From Pseudomonadota bacterium (lineage in GTDB: Bacteria > Pseudomonadota > Alphaproteobacteria > Dongiales > Dongiaceae): 64,000 bases of DNA. The notes under the pieces were generated by a model. It was not told where the DNA came from and searched no databases. It saw only the letters and a program-made list of their open reading frames with translations. Numbering within the stretch: position 1 is the stretch's first letter; each line of letters opens with the position of its first letter. Shown piece by piece: positions 17,807-26,261 of this stretch. The stretch lies in NCBI GenBank assembly GCA_016183985.1, contig JACPDN010000006.1, forward strand, positions 248,001 through 312,000, in the 5' to 3' direction. The translations under genes and the position numbers were made by a program.

Positions 17807-19048
17807 ATGCCGTTGCTTGATCGCGCCCATTGTGAGGCGCTGGACGTCCAGGATCCCCTCGCCTTTGCGCGCGCCCGGTTTGAGATACCGGATGGCATCG
17901 TCTATCTCGACGGCAATTCGCTGGGTGCTTTGCCCAAGGCAACGGCGGCACGACTTGAGATGGTCGTCAAGGAGCAATGGGGCAAGGATCTCATCACCGG
18001 CTGGAACAAGCATGGTTGGGTCGATCTGCCGCGCCGGCTCGGCGCGAGGATTGCCAAGTTGATCGGCGCCGATGCTGACGAGGTTGTCGTCTGTGATTCG
18101 ACATCGCTCAATGTCTTCAAGCTGTTGAGCGCGGCTCTTTCCTTACGGCCTGACCGTCATGTCATTCTATCGGATACCGGCAACTTCCCGACCGACCTCT
18201 ATATGGCGCAGGGGCTCAGCGATCTGCTGGATCGCGGCCACAAGCTGGAACTGGTGGCGCCAGAGGCCATCGTCGACCGGATAAGCCCGGCTGTCGCCGT
18301 GGTCATGCTGACGGAGATCGATTACCGGACGGGCCGACGCCACGACATGGCCGCCATCAACGCCAAGGCAAAGGCCGACGGCGTTTTGACACTCTGGGAT
18401 CTTGCCCATTCGGCGGGCGCCCTGACGGTAAACCTCAATGGTACGGGTACCGATTTTGCCATCGGCTGCGGGTACAAGTATCTCAATGGCGGCCCCGGCG
18501 CGCCGGCTTTTCTGTTCGTGGCGAAGCGCTGGCTCGATCAGACCCGGCAGCCGCTGTTCGGCTGGTTCGGGCATGCGGCTCCATTCGCTTTCGAGACAGC
18601 CTATCAGCCCAAGGCGGGAATCGACCGTTTTCTGGTCGGGACACCTGCCGTCCTCAGCATGGCAGCCCTCGAATGCGGACTTGCCACCTTCGACGATATC
18701 GACCTTGCCGCCATTCGCAAGAAGTCCGAGGCTCTCGGCGATCTGATGATCGAGCTGGTATCGCAGGAATGCGCCAGTACCGGGCTGACGCTTGCCAGCC
18801 CCTCCGTCAGCGCGGAACGCGGCAGCCAGGTCAGCTATGCCCATGATTCTGGTTATGCGGTGATGCAGGCCTTGATCGCGCGTGGTGTTATCGGCGATTT
18901 CCGCGCCCCAAACCTCATGCGTTTCGGCTTCACCCCCCTCTATGTCCGCTATCAGGACATCTGGGATGCCGTTGCCGTTCTGAAATCAGTCCTGGCAGGG
19001 GCCGAATGGCAGCGGCCGGAATTCAACCGGCGGGCTGCCGTCACCTGA
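17807..19048 (+). CDS. kynU: Kynureninase
   Basis: PLP enzyme cleaving kynurenine to anthranilate and alanine. The 413-residue product begins close to the conserved VYLDGNSLGALPK; the PLP-binding lysine is in GCGYKYLNGGPGAPAF, and the aspartate that contacts the cofactor is in LWDLAHSAGA. The C-terminal substrate region (LMRFGFTPLYVRYQDIW) is complete. It immediately follows kynB, with which it is surely co-transcribed. Anthranilate could go back to tryptophan or to ring cleavage; genes for the latter are not visible here. Confidence 0.96.
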   Translation: MPLLDRAHCEALDVQDPLAFARARFEIPDGIVYLDGNSLGALPKATAARLEMVVKEQWGKDLITGWNKHGWVDLPRRLGARIAKLIGADADEVVVCDSTSLNVFKLLSAALSLRPDRHVILSDTGNFPTDLYMAQGLSDLLDRGHKLELVAPEAIVDRISPAVAVVMLTEIDYRTGRRHDMAAINAKAKADGVLTLWDLAHSAGALTVNLNGTGTDFAIGCGYKYLNGGPGAPAFLFVAKRWLDQTRQPLFGWFGHAAPFAFETAYQPKAGIDRFLVGTPAVLSMAALECGLATFDDIDLAAIRKKSEALGDLMIELVSQECASTGLTLASPSVSAERGSQVSYAHDSGYAVMQALIARGVIGDFRAPNLMRFGFTPLYVRYQDIWDAVAVLKSVLAGAEWQRPEFNRRAAVT

Positions 19049-19129
19049 TAAAACCCGGCGAGGGCTGGATTTTGTCGCCCTCTCGGGGCAACATGCCGTC
19101 CAACTGGTTCAATTAAGGAGTTCAGCTTC

Positions 19130-19372
19130 ATGCGGCCGATTTTCGTGATGGTCAAATGCGAGCCGGGCAAGTCCTACGACGTCGCCGAAAAGGCCCTGGA
19201 TACGGTTCAGCAGATCGCCGAGCTCTATTCCATTTCGGGTCAGTACGACCTTCTGGTCAAATGCTACCTGCCGACGGATATGGATGTCGGCCGCTTCGTG
19301 ACATCGGAATTGCAGACGCTGCCGCACGTCAAGGACACGCTGACAATCATTACCTTCAACGCCTTCACCTAA
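19130..19372 (+). CDS. Stand-alone Lrp/AsnC RAM (ligand-binding) domain protein
   Basis: An 80-residue protein equivalent to the C-terminal effector-binding domain of Lrp/AsnC regulators, without the helix-turn-helix. The pattern KCEPGK...VAEKALDTVQQIAELYSISGQYDLLVKCY and the final TLTIITFNAF match this alpha-beta fold. Such SraM-type proteins can bind amino acids as oligomers or pair with full-length Lrp proteins. It sits between kynU and an amino-acid binding lipoprotein gene (39-base gap). Sensing tryptophan-pathway or branched-chain amino acids is therefore a reasonable guess. AAGGAG-type ribosome-binding site present. Confidence 0.85.
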   Translation: MRPIFVMVKCEPGKSYDVAEKALDTVQQIAELYSISGQYDLLVKCYLPTDMDVGRFVTSELQTLPHVKDTLTIITFNAFT

Positions 19373-19410
19373 ATGCCAACGAACAGCTACAAGGACAGGG
19401 GAAACAAAAA

Positions 19411-20676
19411 ATGACAGACAGGATCGCGCTCCTGAAGCGGGCCGGTATTGGGGCCATTCTCGCCTCCGGCCTCGCTCTCACCGCCTGCGGCGAGAAGAAG
19501 GAAGAACAGGCAGCCAGCAGCGAAGCGGCACCGGCCGGCGGCGACACCAAGGTCGGCATCCTCTTCGACGTAACCGGCCCGATCGCCAGCTTCATTCCGC
19601 CGATGATGGATTCGGTGAAGCTCGCCGAAAAGGAGATCAATGACGGCGGCGGCTTGCTCGGCGGCAAGATGGTGACCGTGGTGGGCGACACCACTGGATC
19701 GACCCAGGGCGCTGTCGACGCCGCGACCAAGCTGGTCAATGTCGAGAACGTGCCCGTCGTCGTCGGCGCTCTGATGTCCGGCACGACACTGGCCGCGGCC
19801 AATGCCGTGACCATTCCGACCGGCGTATTGCAAATTTCGCCCACGGCGACCTCGCCGGACTTCACCTCGCTCAAGGATAACGACTACGTCTTCCGTATCG
19901 TGCCGTCCGATGCCTATCAGGGCGTGGTTCTCGCCAAGCTGGTGCTCGACCAGGGCATCAAGACGGTCGCCCTCACCTATGCCAACAACGATTATGCGAC
20001 GCCGCTCGCGACCGGCTTCGCCGAGGCCTACAAGAAGGGCGGCGGCACGATCGCGGCCGAAGTGAAGCATGAGGAGAAGCAGCAGAGCTATGCTGCCGAA
20101 CTCGGGACGCTGGCCAAGGACAAGCCGGAAGCGCTGGTCGTCATCGCCTATGCCGGCGATTCCGGCACGACCATCGTCAAGGAAGCGCTGGAGAACGGCC
20201 TCTTCAACCGCTTCATCGGTACCGACGGTCTGCGCGACAACAAGCTCATCGAAACGATCGGCGCCGACAATCTGAAGACCTCGTTCTTCACCTCGCCCTC
20301 CGCCCCGGAGAGCGATGCGGCCAAGGCGTTCGATGCACTCTACACCGCCGCCTATCAGACCTCGAAGGACAAGATCTTCATCGGCCAGACCTATGACTCC
20401 GTCATGCTGGCGGCGCTTGCCGTCGAGAAAGCCGGCTCGACCGACCGTGCCAAGGTGAAAGAAGCGTTGCGCGAAGTCGCCAATGCCCCGGGCGAGAAGA
20501 TCATGCCGGGTGAGTGGAAGAAGGCCAAGGAACTGATCGACGCCGGCAAGGATGTCGATTACTCCGGCGCCACCGGCGAAATGGAATTCGACGCCAACGG
20601 CGACATTCCCGGCGTCATCGGCCATTTCGTGGTCGAGGGCAACGGCTACAAGCAGGTTGGTCTCGTCAACCCCTGA
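19411..20676 (+). CDS. Branched-chain amino acid-type ABC transporter substrate-binding lipoprotein
   Basis: A 421-residue type I periplasmic binding protein (LivJ-like). The start at 19411 is chosen because it gives a lipoprotein signal with the lipobox LTAC; the frame is open further upstream, overlapping the RAM gene. The mature protein opens with VGILFDVTGPIASF and has the two-lobed fold, with GALMSGTTLAAANAV and YDSVMLAALAVEKAG segments. It is separated from livGFHM, which converge on it from the opposite strand across the HAD gene. Pairing with those permeases is likely but not shown. Confidence 0.92.
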   Translation: MTDRIALLKRAGIGAILASGLALTACGEKKEEQAASSEAAPAGGDTKVGILFDVTGPIASFIPPMMDSVKLAEKEINDGGGLLGGKMVTVVGDTTGSTQGAVDAATKLVNVENVPVVVGALMSGTTLAAANAVTIPTGVLQISPTATSPDFTSLKDNDYVFRIVPSDAYQGVVLAKLVLDQGIKTVALTYANNDYATPLATGFAEAYKKGGGTIAAEVKHEEKQQSYAAELGTLAKDKPEALVVIAYAGDSGTTIVKEALENGLFNRFIGTDGLRDNKLIETIGADNLKTSFFTSPSAPESDAAKAFDALYTAAYQTSKDKIFIGQTYDSVMLAALAVEKAGSTDRAKVKEALREVANAPGEKIMPGEWKKAKELIDAGKDVDYSGATGEMEFDANGDIPGVIGHFVVEGNGYKQVGLVNP

Positions 20677-20702
20677 CGATCGCCGATCCGACTGACTTTC
20701 TT

Positions 20703-20736
20703 GCGGCCCGCCGGATCTCATCATCTGGCGGGCCGC
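20703..20736 (+). terminator. Hairpin after the binding-protein gene
   Basis: GCGGCCCGCC and GGCGGGCCGC form a perfect 10-bp GC stem with a 14-base loop, followed by GATCGTTTT. It lies 27 bases after the binding-protein stop and ahead of the HAD gene. It may terminate most transcripts or protect the abundant binding-protein mRNA from 3' decay. Confidence 0.65.
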
Positions 20737-20757
20737 GATCGTTTTGGAGATTCGCGC

Positions 20758-21420
20758 ATGTCCATCCAGGCCATTTTGTTCGATGCCTACGGTACCGTCC
20801 TCGACATCCATTCCGCCGTCGAGCGCCACAATGATCGTCTCGGTGTCGCGGCGGCGGGCGTGTCGGCGCTGTGGCGGACGAAGCAGCTGGAATACACCTG
20901 GACATTGACGCTGGCGGGGGATTATCGCCCCTTCGACGTCTTGACCGCCGAGGCGCTGGACTTCGCCCTCGCCCAGCACCAAGTCGTCGATCCGGCATTG
21001 CGCAGCGATCTCCTGCAAAGCTATCGCAGGCTTTCGCCTTTTCCCGACGTGGCGCCGGCACTCACGGCCTTGCGCGACAAGGGTCTCACCATCGGCATTC
21101 TCTCGAACGGCAGTCCCGACATGCTAGGTGACGCACTGGCAGCCGGCGGCATCGCGCCGCTATTTGATCCCGTACTCTCGGTCGATGCGTTGCGGCTCTA
21201 CAAACCGCATCCAGACGTCTATGCCATGGCAAGGCGACATCTGAATTTGCCGACAGAAGCGATCGGCTTTGTTTCGTCGAACGCCTGGGATGCAATGGGC
21301 GCCAGCCGGTTCGGCTTCCGTGTGTTTCAGTTACGCCGGCAAGACAGCCCACGGGAATATGGACTTCAGGGCAAGGCGAAATCCTTGACCAGCCTTGCCG
21401 AGTTGCCGGCCGCCATCTAG
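20758..21420 (+). CDS. Haloacid dehalogenase type II (HAD superfamily)
   Basis: A 220-residue L-2-haloacid dehalogenase-like HAD hydrolase. Motif I is FDAYGTVLDIHS with the nucleophilic Asp, motif II is ILSNGSPDML, the Lys is in YKPHPDVY, and the acidic motif region reads FVSSNAWDAMGASRFGF. The SSNxWD pattern is that of true type II dehalogenases, which lack magnesium dependence. GGAGA precedes the ATG by seven bases. Its stop codon overlaps the livM stop head-on within one CTAG. Natural substrates may include 2-haloacids or other 2-substituted acids. Confidence 0.9.
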   Translation: MSIQAILFDAYGTVLDIHSAVERHNDRLGVAAAGVSALWRTKQLEYTWTLTLAGDYRPFDVLTAEALDFALAQHQVVDPALRSDLLQSYRRLSPFPDVAPALTALRDKGLTIGILSNGSPDMLGDALAAGGIAPLFDPVLSVDALRLYKPHPDVYAMARRHLNLPTEAIGFVSSNAWDAMGASRFGFRVFQLRRQDSPREYGLQGKAKSLTSLAELPAAI

Positions 21421-22364
21421 CGGTCGATGCGGCGCGGCGGCCGTTCCGGCAGAATGCCCTTGGCAAAGCGCTGCAGTACGACGATCAGTAGTACCCCGAT
21501 CAACAAAGCGCGCATGTAGGAAGACCGCGTGATCCATTCCGCCGGCAGGCGATTGGTGAGAAGCTCGGTCCCGGACCAGATGAACCATACCAAGCCGGCG
21601 CCCAACAAAGCGCCACGGTTGTTGCCGCTGCCACCGATGATCAGCATCACCCAGACCAGGAAGGTCGTGAGCAACGGCTCAGTGGCACTGGCACCGATGA
21701 ACTTGAAGTACATGGCGGAGAGCGCCCCGCCGAGGCCCATCACGGCGGCGCCTATGACAAAAGCCTCCAGGCGAAACCGAACCACATCTTTGCCAATAGC
21801 GGCGGCTGCCAGCTCATTGTCGCGAATGGCGCGCATAGTGCGGCCCCAGGGTGATATCCAAGCCCGCTCCAAGGCCACGTAGACGATCAACATCACGACC
21901 AACACGAAGGCGAGAAACGCCACATTGCCCCAAGGCTGGCCGAGACTCTCAAACGGCCGGGGCACGGTCGAGATACCCATGGTGCCGTTGGCGAGCCAAT
22001 CCTCGTTCTTCAACACCAAACGGATGATTTCCGAAATACCGATCGTCGCCATGGCGAGGTAATCGCCTTTGAGGCCAAGGCAGATGCGCCCCACCGGCCA
22101 GGCGATCAGCCCCGATAACAGCATGGCAACGGGCATCGCCAGGATCGGCGGCCAACCGAAGCCGCCAAGGTAATGCGGGCTCTCCGGCGAGGTCAGGATG
22201 GCTGTGGTATAGGCGCCGACGGCGAAGAAACCGGCAATGCCGGCATTGAAGAGGCCGGCAAAACCCCATTGCAGGTTGAGCCCCAGGCATAGCACGCCAT
22301 AGATGCCGAACATCGTGGCCAGCGACAGCGCATACATGAAGAGGCCAAGGAATTGCTGGTCCAT
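21417..22364 (-). CDS. livM: Branched-chain amino acid-type ABC permease LivM
   Basis: A 315-residue inner-membrane permease with the LivM features: LCLGLNLQWGFAGLFNAGIAGFFAVGAYTTAIL and the EAA-like loop VALERAWISPWGRTMRAIRDNELAAAAIGKDV. The start at 22364 overlaps the livH stop (TAATG). A longer frame to 22415 would overlap livH by 52 bases and is not preferred. It is the last gene of the six-gene unit running from 27494. Confidence 0.94.
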   Translation of the reverse strand: MDQQFLGLFMYALSLATMFGIYGVLCLGLNLQWGFAGLFNAGIAGFFAVGAYTTAILTSPESPHYLGGFGWPPILAMPVAMLLSGLIAWPVGRICLGLKGDYLAMATIGISEIIRLVLKNEDWLANGTMGISTVPRPFESLGQPWGNVAFLAFVLVVMLIVYVALERAWISPWGRTMRAIRDNELAAAAIGKDVVRFRLEAFVIGAAVMGLGGALSAMYFKFIGASATEPLLTTFLVWVMLIIGGSGNNRGALLGAGLVWFIWSGTELLTNRLPAEWITRSSYMRALLIGVLLIVVLQRFAKGILPERPPRRIDR

Positions 22365-23263
22365 TACAGCACCCGCCCCCTGAAGAGCCCGGTTGGGCGC
22401 CAGATCAGCATGCAAACCATGACAAAAAACGCGACCGCATTCTTATAGGCCGGCGGCACCAGCGGCATGTCCGCGATCCAGGGATAGGTTGCCACCTCTT
22501 GCGCGATGCCGATCGCGAGGCCGCCGACGATAGCGCCATAAGGTTTGCCGATGCCGCCGAGGATCGCGGCTGCAAAGAGCGGCAGCAACAAGTCCCAGCC
22601 GACGCTTGGATGAAGTTTTGAATTGATCCCGGCAAAGACACCAGCCGCTGCCGCAAGCCCGCCGCCAATGAGCCACGTCCAGCGGACGACGCGTTCGGTG
22701 TCGATGCCGGAGATGCGGGCCAGATCGGCATCGTCACTCATCGCCCGCATCGCCTTGCCCATGCGGCTGCGGCTGAGGAACCAATGCAGGCCGGCGGCAA
22801 TGATGACCGAGACCAGAATGATGATGATGTGCTTCTGCGCGATGCGGAATCCACCGAAGAGCTCGATCGGCTTGCGGATTCCCGTCTCATAATTGAGGAC
22901 GTCGACACCCCAGATGAGTTGTATCAGCGATCGCACCACCAGCATGACACCGAACGACGCGATGACGACGATGATCCCGGGGCTCTTACGGAAGGGCTTG
23001 TAGGCCAGGCGATCCACGGCAACGCCCAGAAACGCCGCGGCAATGATGGCAATCGGCAAGGCGAGATAGACCGACCAACCGAGGCTCGCGACGAGGCTGT
23101 AAGCGACATAGGCGCCGAAGGTCATGACATCGCCATGGGCGAAATGCGCGAAGCGCAGAATCGCAAAGATCAGCGAAATGCCGACGGCACCCAAAGCGTA
23201 AATGCACCCCACCGCAACGCCCGGCAGGAAATAGAGGTTGACGAAATCGGCCAAGGCTTCCAT
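22364..23263 (-). CDS. livH: Branched-chain amino acid-type ABC permease LivH
   Basis: A 299-residue permease of the LivH type, with GCIYALGAVGISLIFAILRFAHFAHGD near the N-terminus and the EAA-loop region SRMGKAMRAMSDDADLARISGID. The ATG at 23263 is chosen because AGGTGG lies six bases upstream within the end of livF; a GTG at 23272 is also possible. It forms the translocation channel with LivM. Confidence 0.94.
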   Translation of the reverse strand: MEALADFVNLYFLPGVAVGCIYALGAVGISLIFAILRFAHFAHGDVMTFGAYVAYSLVASLGWSVYLALPIAIIAAAFLGVAVDRLAYKPFRKSPGIIVVIASFGVMLVVRSLIQLIWGVDVLNYETGIRKPIELFGGFRIAQKHIIIILVSVIIAAGLHWFLSRSRMGKAMRAMSDDADLARISGIDTERVVRWTWLIGGGLAAAAGVFAGINSKLHPSVGWDLLLPLFAAAILGGIGKPYGAIVGGLAIGIAQEVATYPWIADMPLVPPAYKNAVAFFVMVCMLIWRPTGLFRGRVL

Positions 23264-23264
23264 C

Positions 23265-23969
23265 TCAACCACCTAAGAAGGATTGGCCGATTTCGGGATT
23301 GCCGAGTAACGCCTCGGCCGTGCCGGTAAAGCGATTGCGTCCGGTCGCCAACACATAGCCGCGATGGGCGACGGCCAGTGCCTGTCGGGCGTTCTGTTCC
23401 ACCAGCAGAATGCCGATCCCCTCCTTGTTGATCGCCACGATGCGTTCGAAAATCTGTTCCATCATCAAGGGCGAAAGCCCTGCCGTCGGCTCATCCAGCA
23501 TCAACAGCTTTGGTTCTGTCATCAGCGCCCGACCTACCGCCACCATCTGCCGCTGACCACCCGACAGTTCGCCCGCGGGCTGATCGGCTTTTTCTTTGAG
23601 GACCGGAAACAGTCCAAAAACCTGCTCCATGACGCGCGTTTGCGCCGCCGGCTTCAAGAACGCACCCATCTCCAGATTCTCCCGCACCGTCATGGTGCGA
23701 AAGACGTTGCGTTCCTGCGGCACGAAACCCATGCCAAGTGCAACCAGATCATTGGGCGCCGCATTGGTGATGTCCTTGCCGCCCAGCGACACCTGCCCGG
23801 CACGCAAGGCCACCAGGCCGAAGAGCGCTTTCATGGCCGTGGATTTGCCGGCGCCATTGGCGCCGATGATGACGACAACCTCATGGGCATCGACCGCAAG
23901 GTCGACGCCATTGAGGATGTCCATCCCGCCGTAACCGCCGACCATGCCCTTGGCTTCCAGAAGTGCCAT
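23265..23969 (-). CDS. livF: Branched-chain amino acid-type ABC ATPase LivF
   Basis: A 234-residue ABC ATPase. Walker A is GANGAGKST, the signature is LSGGQRQMVAVGRAL, Walker B is LLMLDEP, and the LivF-specific GMGFVPQERNVFRTMTVRENL is present. The start overlaps the livG stop (TGATG) with GGAGGG upstream. It powers transport together with LivG. Confidence 0.95.
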   Translation of the reverse strand: MALLEAKGMVGGYGGMDILNGVDLAVDAHEVVVIIGANGAGKSTAMKALFGLVALRAGQVSLGGKDITNAAPNDLVALGMGFVPQERNVFRTMTVRENLEMGAFLKPAAQTRVMEQVFGLFPVLKEKADQPAGELSGGQRQMVAVGRALMTEPKLLMLDEPTAGLSPLMMEQIFERIVAINKEGIGILLVEQNARQALAVAHRGYVLATGRNRFTGTAEALLGNPEIGQSFLGG

Positions 23970-24730
23970 CAAGCCCTCCCGCCGCCGAGATAGGCCTCGA
24001 TCACGTCGGCATTGGCGCGAATGTCAGCCATAGATCCTTGCGTCAGAACCCTGCCCTCCGCCATGACGATCACCGGCGAGCAAAGCCGGGCAATGAGATC
24101 CATGTCATGCTCGATCACGAAGAAGGTATAGCCGAAGTCGCGGTTGAGCCGCTCGATCTCACCGGCGATCTCGGCCAAGAGCGTGCGATTGACGCCGGCG
24201 CCGATCTCGTCAAGCAGCACCACCTTGGGCTGCCACATCATTGTGCGGGCAAGCTCCACCAGTTTTTTTTGCCCACCCGACAGGTTTCCGGCCAGTTCAT
24301 GCTTCACGTGATCGATGCGAAGCTGGCTCAGCACTTCCTCCGCCCGCTCCCGGATCGTGCGTTCTTCTGCGCGTATTTTGGACCAGCGCAACCACGCATT
24401 GGCAATGCGCTCGCCTGACTGGCCCGCTGGCACGGCCATCAGGTTTTCCAGCACGGTCATGCGGCTGAATTCGTGGGCGATCTGGAACGTGCGCGCAAGG
24501 CCCTGGGCGAACAAGCGATGCGCCGGCCAGCCTGTCACATCCGTTCCATCGAGCGCGACGCTTCCATGATCAGGCGCGAACGAGCCGGCGATGATATTGA
24601 AGAGTGTCGACTTGCCGGCGCCATTGGGCCCGATCAATCCGGTGATCGATCCCTTGGCGACACGCAAGGAACAGCCATCAACGGCGCGAATCCCGCCGAA
24701 GCGCTTGGTAATGTTTTCGACGATGATCAT
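23969..24730 (-). CDS. livG: Branched-chain amino acid-type ABC ATPase LivG
   Basis: A 253-residue ABC ATPase starting MIIVENITKRFGGIRAVDG. Walker A is GPNGAGKST, the signature LSGGQKKLVELARTM, and Walker B VVLLDEIGAGVN. The LivG insertion ARTFQIAHEFSRMTVLEN is present. The aspartate of the usual DEPxAG Walker B is followed by EIGAG instead of EPxAG. The frame is open to 24844, but the N-terminal extension would overlap the aldolase-SDR gene and is not family-like. It begins 19 bases after that gene. Confidence 0.94.
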   Translation of the reverse strand: MIIVENITKRFGGIRAVDGCSLRVAKGSITGLIGPNGAGKSTLFNIIAGSFAPDHGSVALDGTDVTGWPAHRLFAQGLARTFQIAHEFSRMTVLENLMAVPAGQSGERIANAWLRWSKIRAEERTIRERAEEVLSQLRIDHVKHELAGNLSGGQKKLVELARTMMWQPKVVLLDEIGAGVNRTLLAEIAGEIERLNRDFGYTFFVIEHDMDLIARLCSPVIVMAEGRVLTQGSMADIRANADVIEAYLGGGRA

Positions 24731-24749
24731 GGCTTTTAGGTGCCGGTAC

Positions 24750-26261
24750 TCACACCTTGGCGCGCACGGTGGTATCCGCCGGCAGATAGTTGGCGAAATC
24801 GCCCTCGATCGCTTTGGCATCGAGCGCCACGCCATTGAAGACACCTGATGCCATGCCGCCTGGATAGATATCTTCCATGCGCAGGCCGAGGCCCTGGATG
24901 ATCGCTTCAGCCACCTGCTGCGGTCGCATCTTCATGCCTTCGAAACCTGGCGTCATCGGCGTATCGACGGCGCCCGGCAGCACGCCCATCACATGCGTCC
25001 CCTGCTTGCGCAACTCGGCGCGCAGCGCCTGGGTGAGCGACAGCAAGGCCGCCTTCGATGCAGCATAGGTCGCCATCAAAGGAACGTTGCTATGGGCAAT
25101 GACCGATATGAGATTGACCAGCGCGCCACCGCCATTCTTGGCGAGGATCGGCTGGAACGCGCGCGAGACCGCGAGAGTCCCCAGATAATTCGTCTCCATC
25201 TCGCGCCGGGCGTTGTCGAGCCCGTTGGTGCTGAACACGCCTTCATTGGAGTTCCAGCCGGCATTGTTGATGAGCAGACTGACATCGGCGCAAGATGTCG
25301 CTGCCGCCGCGACGCTCAAAGGATCGGTGACATCAAGCTGTACCGGCACCAGCTTGTCTGGTGCCACCGACGTCAGCAGGCGCAGGCTGTCGGCCTGACG
25401 GGCTCCGCAATAGACCTTGGCCGCACCCGCCCGCAACAGGGCGCGTGCGATCTCACTGCCGATACCACCATTGGCGCCACTCACCAACGCCACGGAATCC
25501 TTCACCAAATTCGGTCCCGCCCCGGTGCGCGCATGTTTTACCGCTCCCTTAGCCGTTTCCTGCACAAGTGCCTGGTCATAGGCCAGCACAACCCACTGGA
25601 AACCCTGTGCGCGGCGGTCGGCGGCAAAGCTCGCATACGGCGTGAAGATACCGCAGGTCTTGCCGGCTGCCTTGGCGGCGGCCAGCACGGATTGCACCGC
25701 CGCTTCATGCTTCGGTCCGAAATCGGGGAAGGTGCCGATCGACATGGCAAGATCGAATGGCCCGATGAAGAGCATGTCGATCCCCGGCACCGCGGCGATT
25801 TCGGCTGCATTGGCAACCGCCGTCGCCGTTTCGATCATGACAGCGACCACGATGTCGTCATTGGCGTTCGGGATATAGGATTTGTAATCCAGCATCGGCC
25901 GCGTACCGCCGCCCGAGCGGCCGCCCAAGGGCGGGTATTTGGCGGCGCGCACCACGGCACGGGCCTGATCGGCCGTATCGACCATCGGCACGATGAGGGC
26001 GCGGGCACCGGCATCGAGCACATTGCCGATAGCGTAATCGCTGGCATCGACACTGCGCACGGCGGGGATCGTCTTGTGACGAACAAGGCCGATCGCATAT
26101 TCAAGACTGGTGCGATCCCAGAGACCGTGCTGCATGTCAAAAAGAATGCAATCAGGCTCGGACTCAGCCAGCAATTCGGCGACCGACGGCGAACCCAGGG
26201 TCGCCCAATGGCAGCCGATGCAGCCACCGCCGGCGAGCTTTTCCTTCAGCGGATTGCTCAT
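24750..26261 (-). CDS. HpcH/HpaI aldolase - short-chain dehydrogenase fusion
   Basis: A 503-residue two-domain protein. Residues 1-245 form a class II HpcH/HpaI-type aldolase: DMQHGLWDR with catalytic His45, metal ligands in MIETATAV (Glu144) and FIGPFDLAMSIG (Asp170). Residues 255-503 form an SDR: SGANGGIG at 261-268, NNAG at 332-335, Ser386, and Tyr399-x3-Lys403 in TYAASK. Both active sites look intact. A likely logic is aldol cleavage or formation followed by reduction/oxidation of the aldehyde or hydroxyacid, but substrates are unknown. It is read directly after the DLH-SnoaL gene and ahead of livG. Confidence 0.88.
   Translation of the reverse strand: MSNPLKEKLAGGGCIGCHWATLGSPSVAELLAESEPDCILFDMQHGLWDRTSLEYAIGLVRHKTIPAVRSVDASDYAIGNVLDAGARALIVPMVDTADQARAVVRAAKYPPLGGRSGGGTRPMLDYKSYIPNANDDIVVAVMIETATAVANAAEIAAVPGIDMLFIGPFDLAMSIGTFPDFGPKHEAAVQSVLAAAKAAGKTCGIFTPYASFAADRRAQGFQWVVLAYDQALVQETAKGAVKHARTGAGPNLVKDSVALVSGANGGIGSEIARALLRAGAAKVYCGARQADSLRLLTSVAPDKLVPVQLDVTDPLSVAAAATSCADVSLLINNAGWNSNEGVFSTNGLDNARREMETNYLGTLAVSRAFQPILAKNGGGALVNLISVIAHSNVPLMATYAASKAALLSLTQALRAELRKQGTHVMGVLPGAVDTPMTPGFEGMKMRPQQVAEAIIQGLGLRMEDIYPGGMASGVFNGVALDAKAIEGDFANYLPADTTVRAKV

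Noticed and set aside
19387-21018. Minus-strand open frame of 543 codons
   Set aside because: Antisense to the binding-protein and HAD genes; no family pattern.
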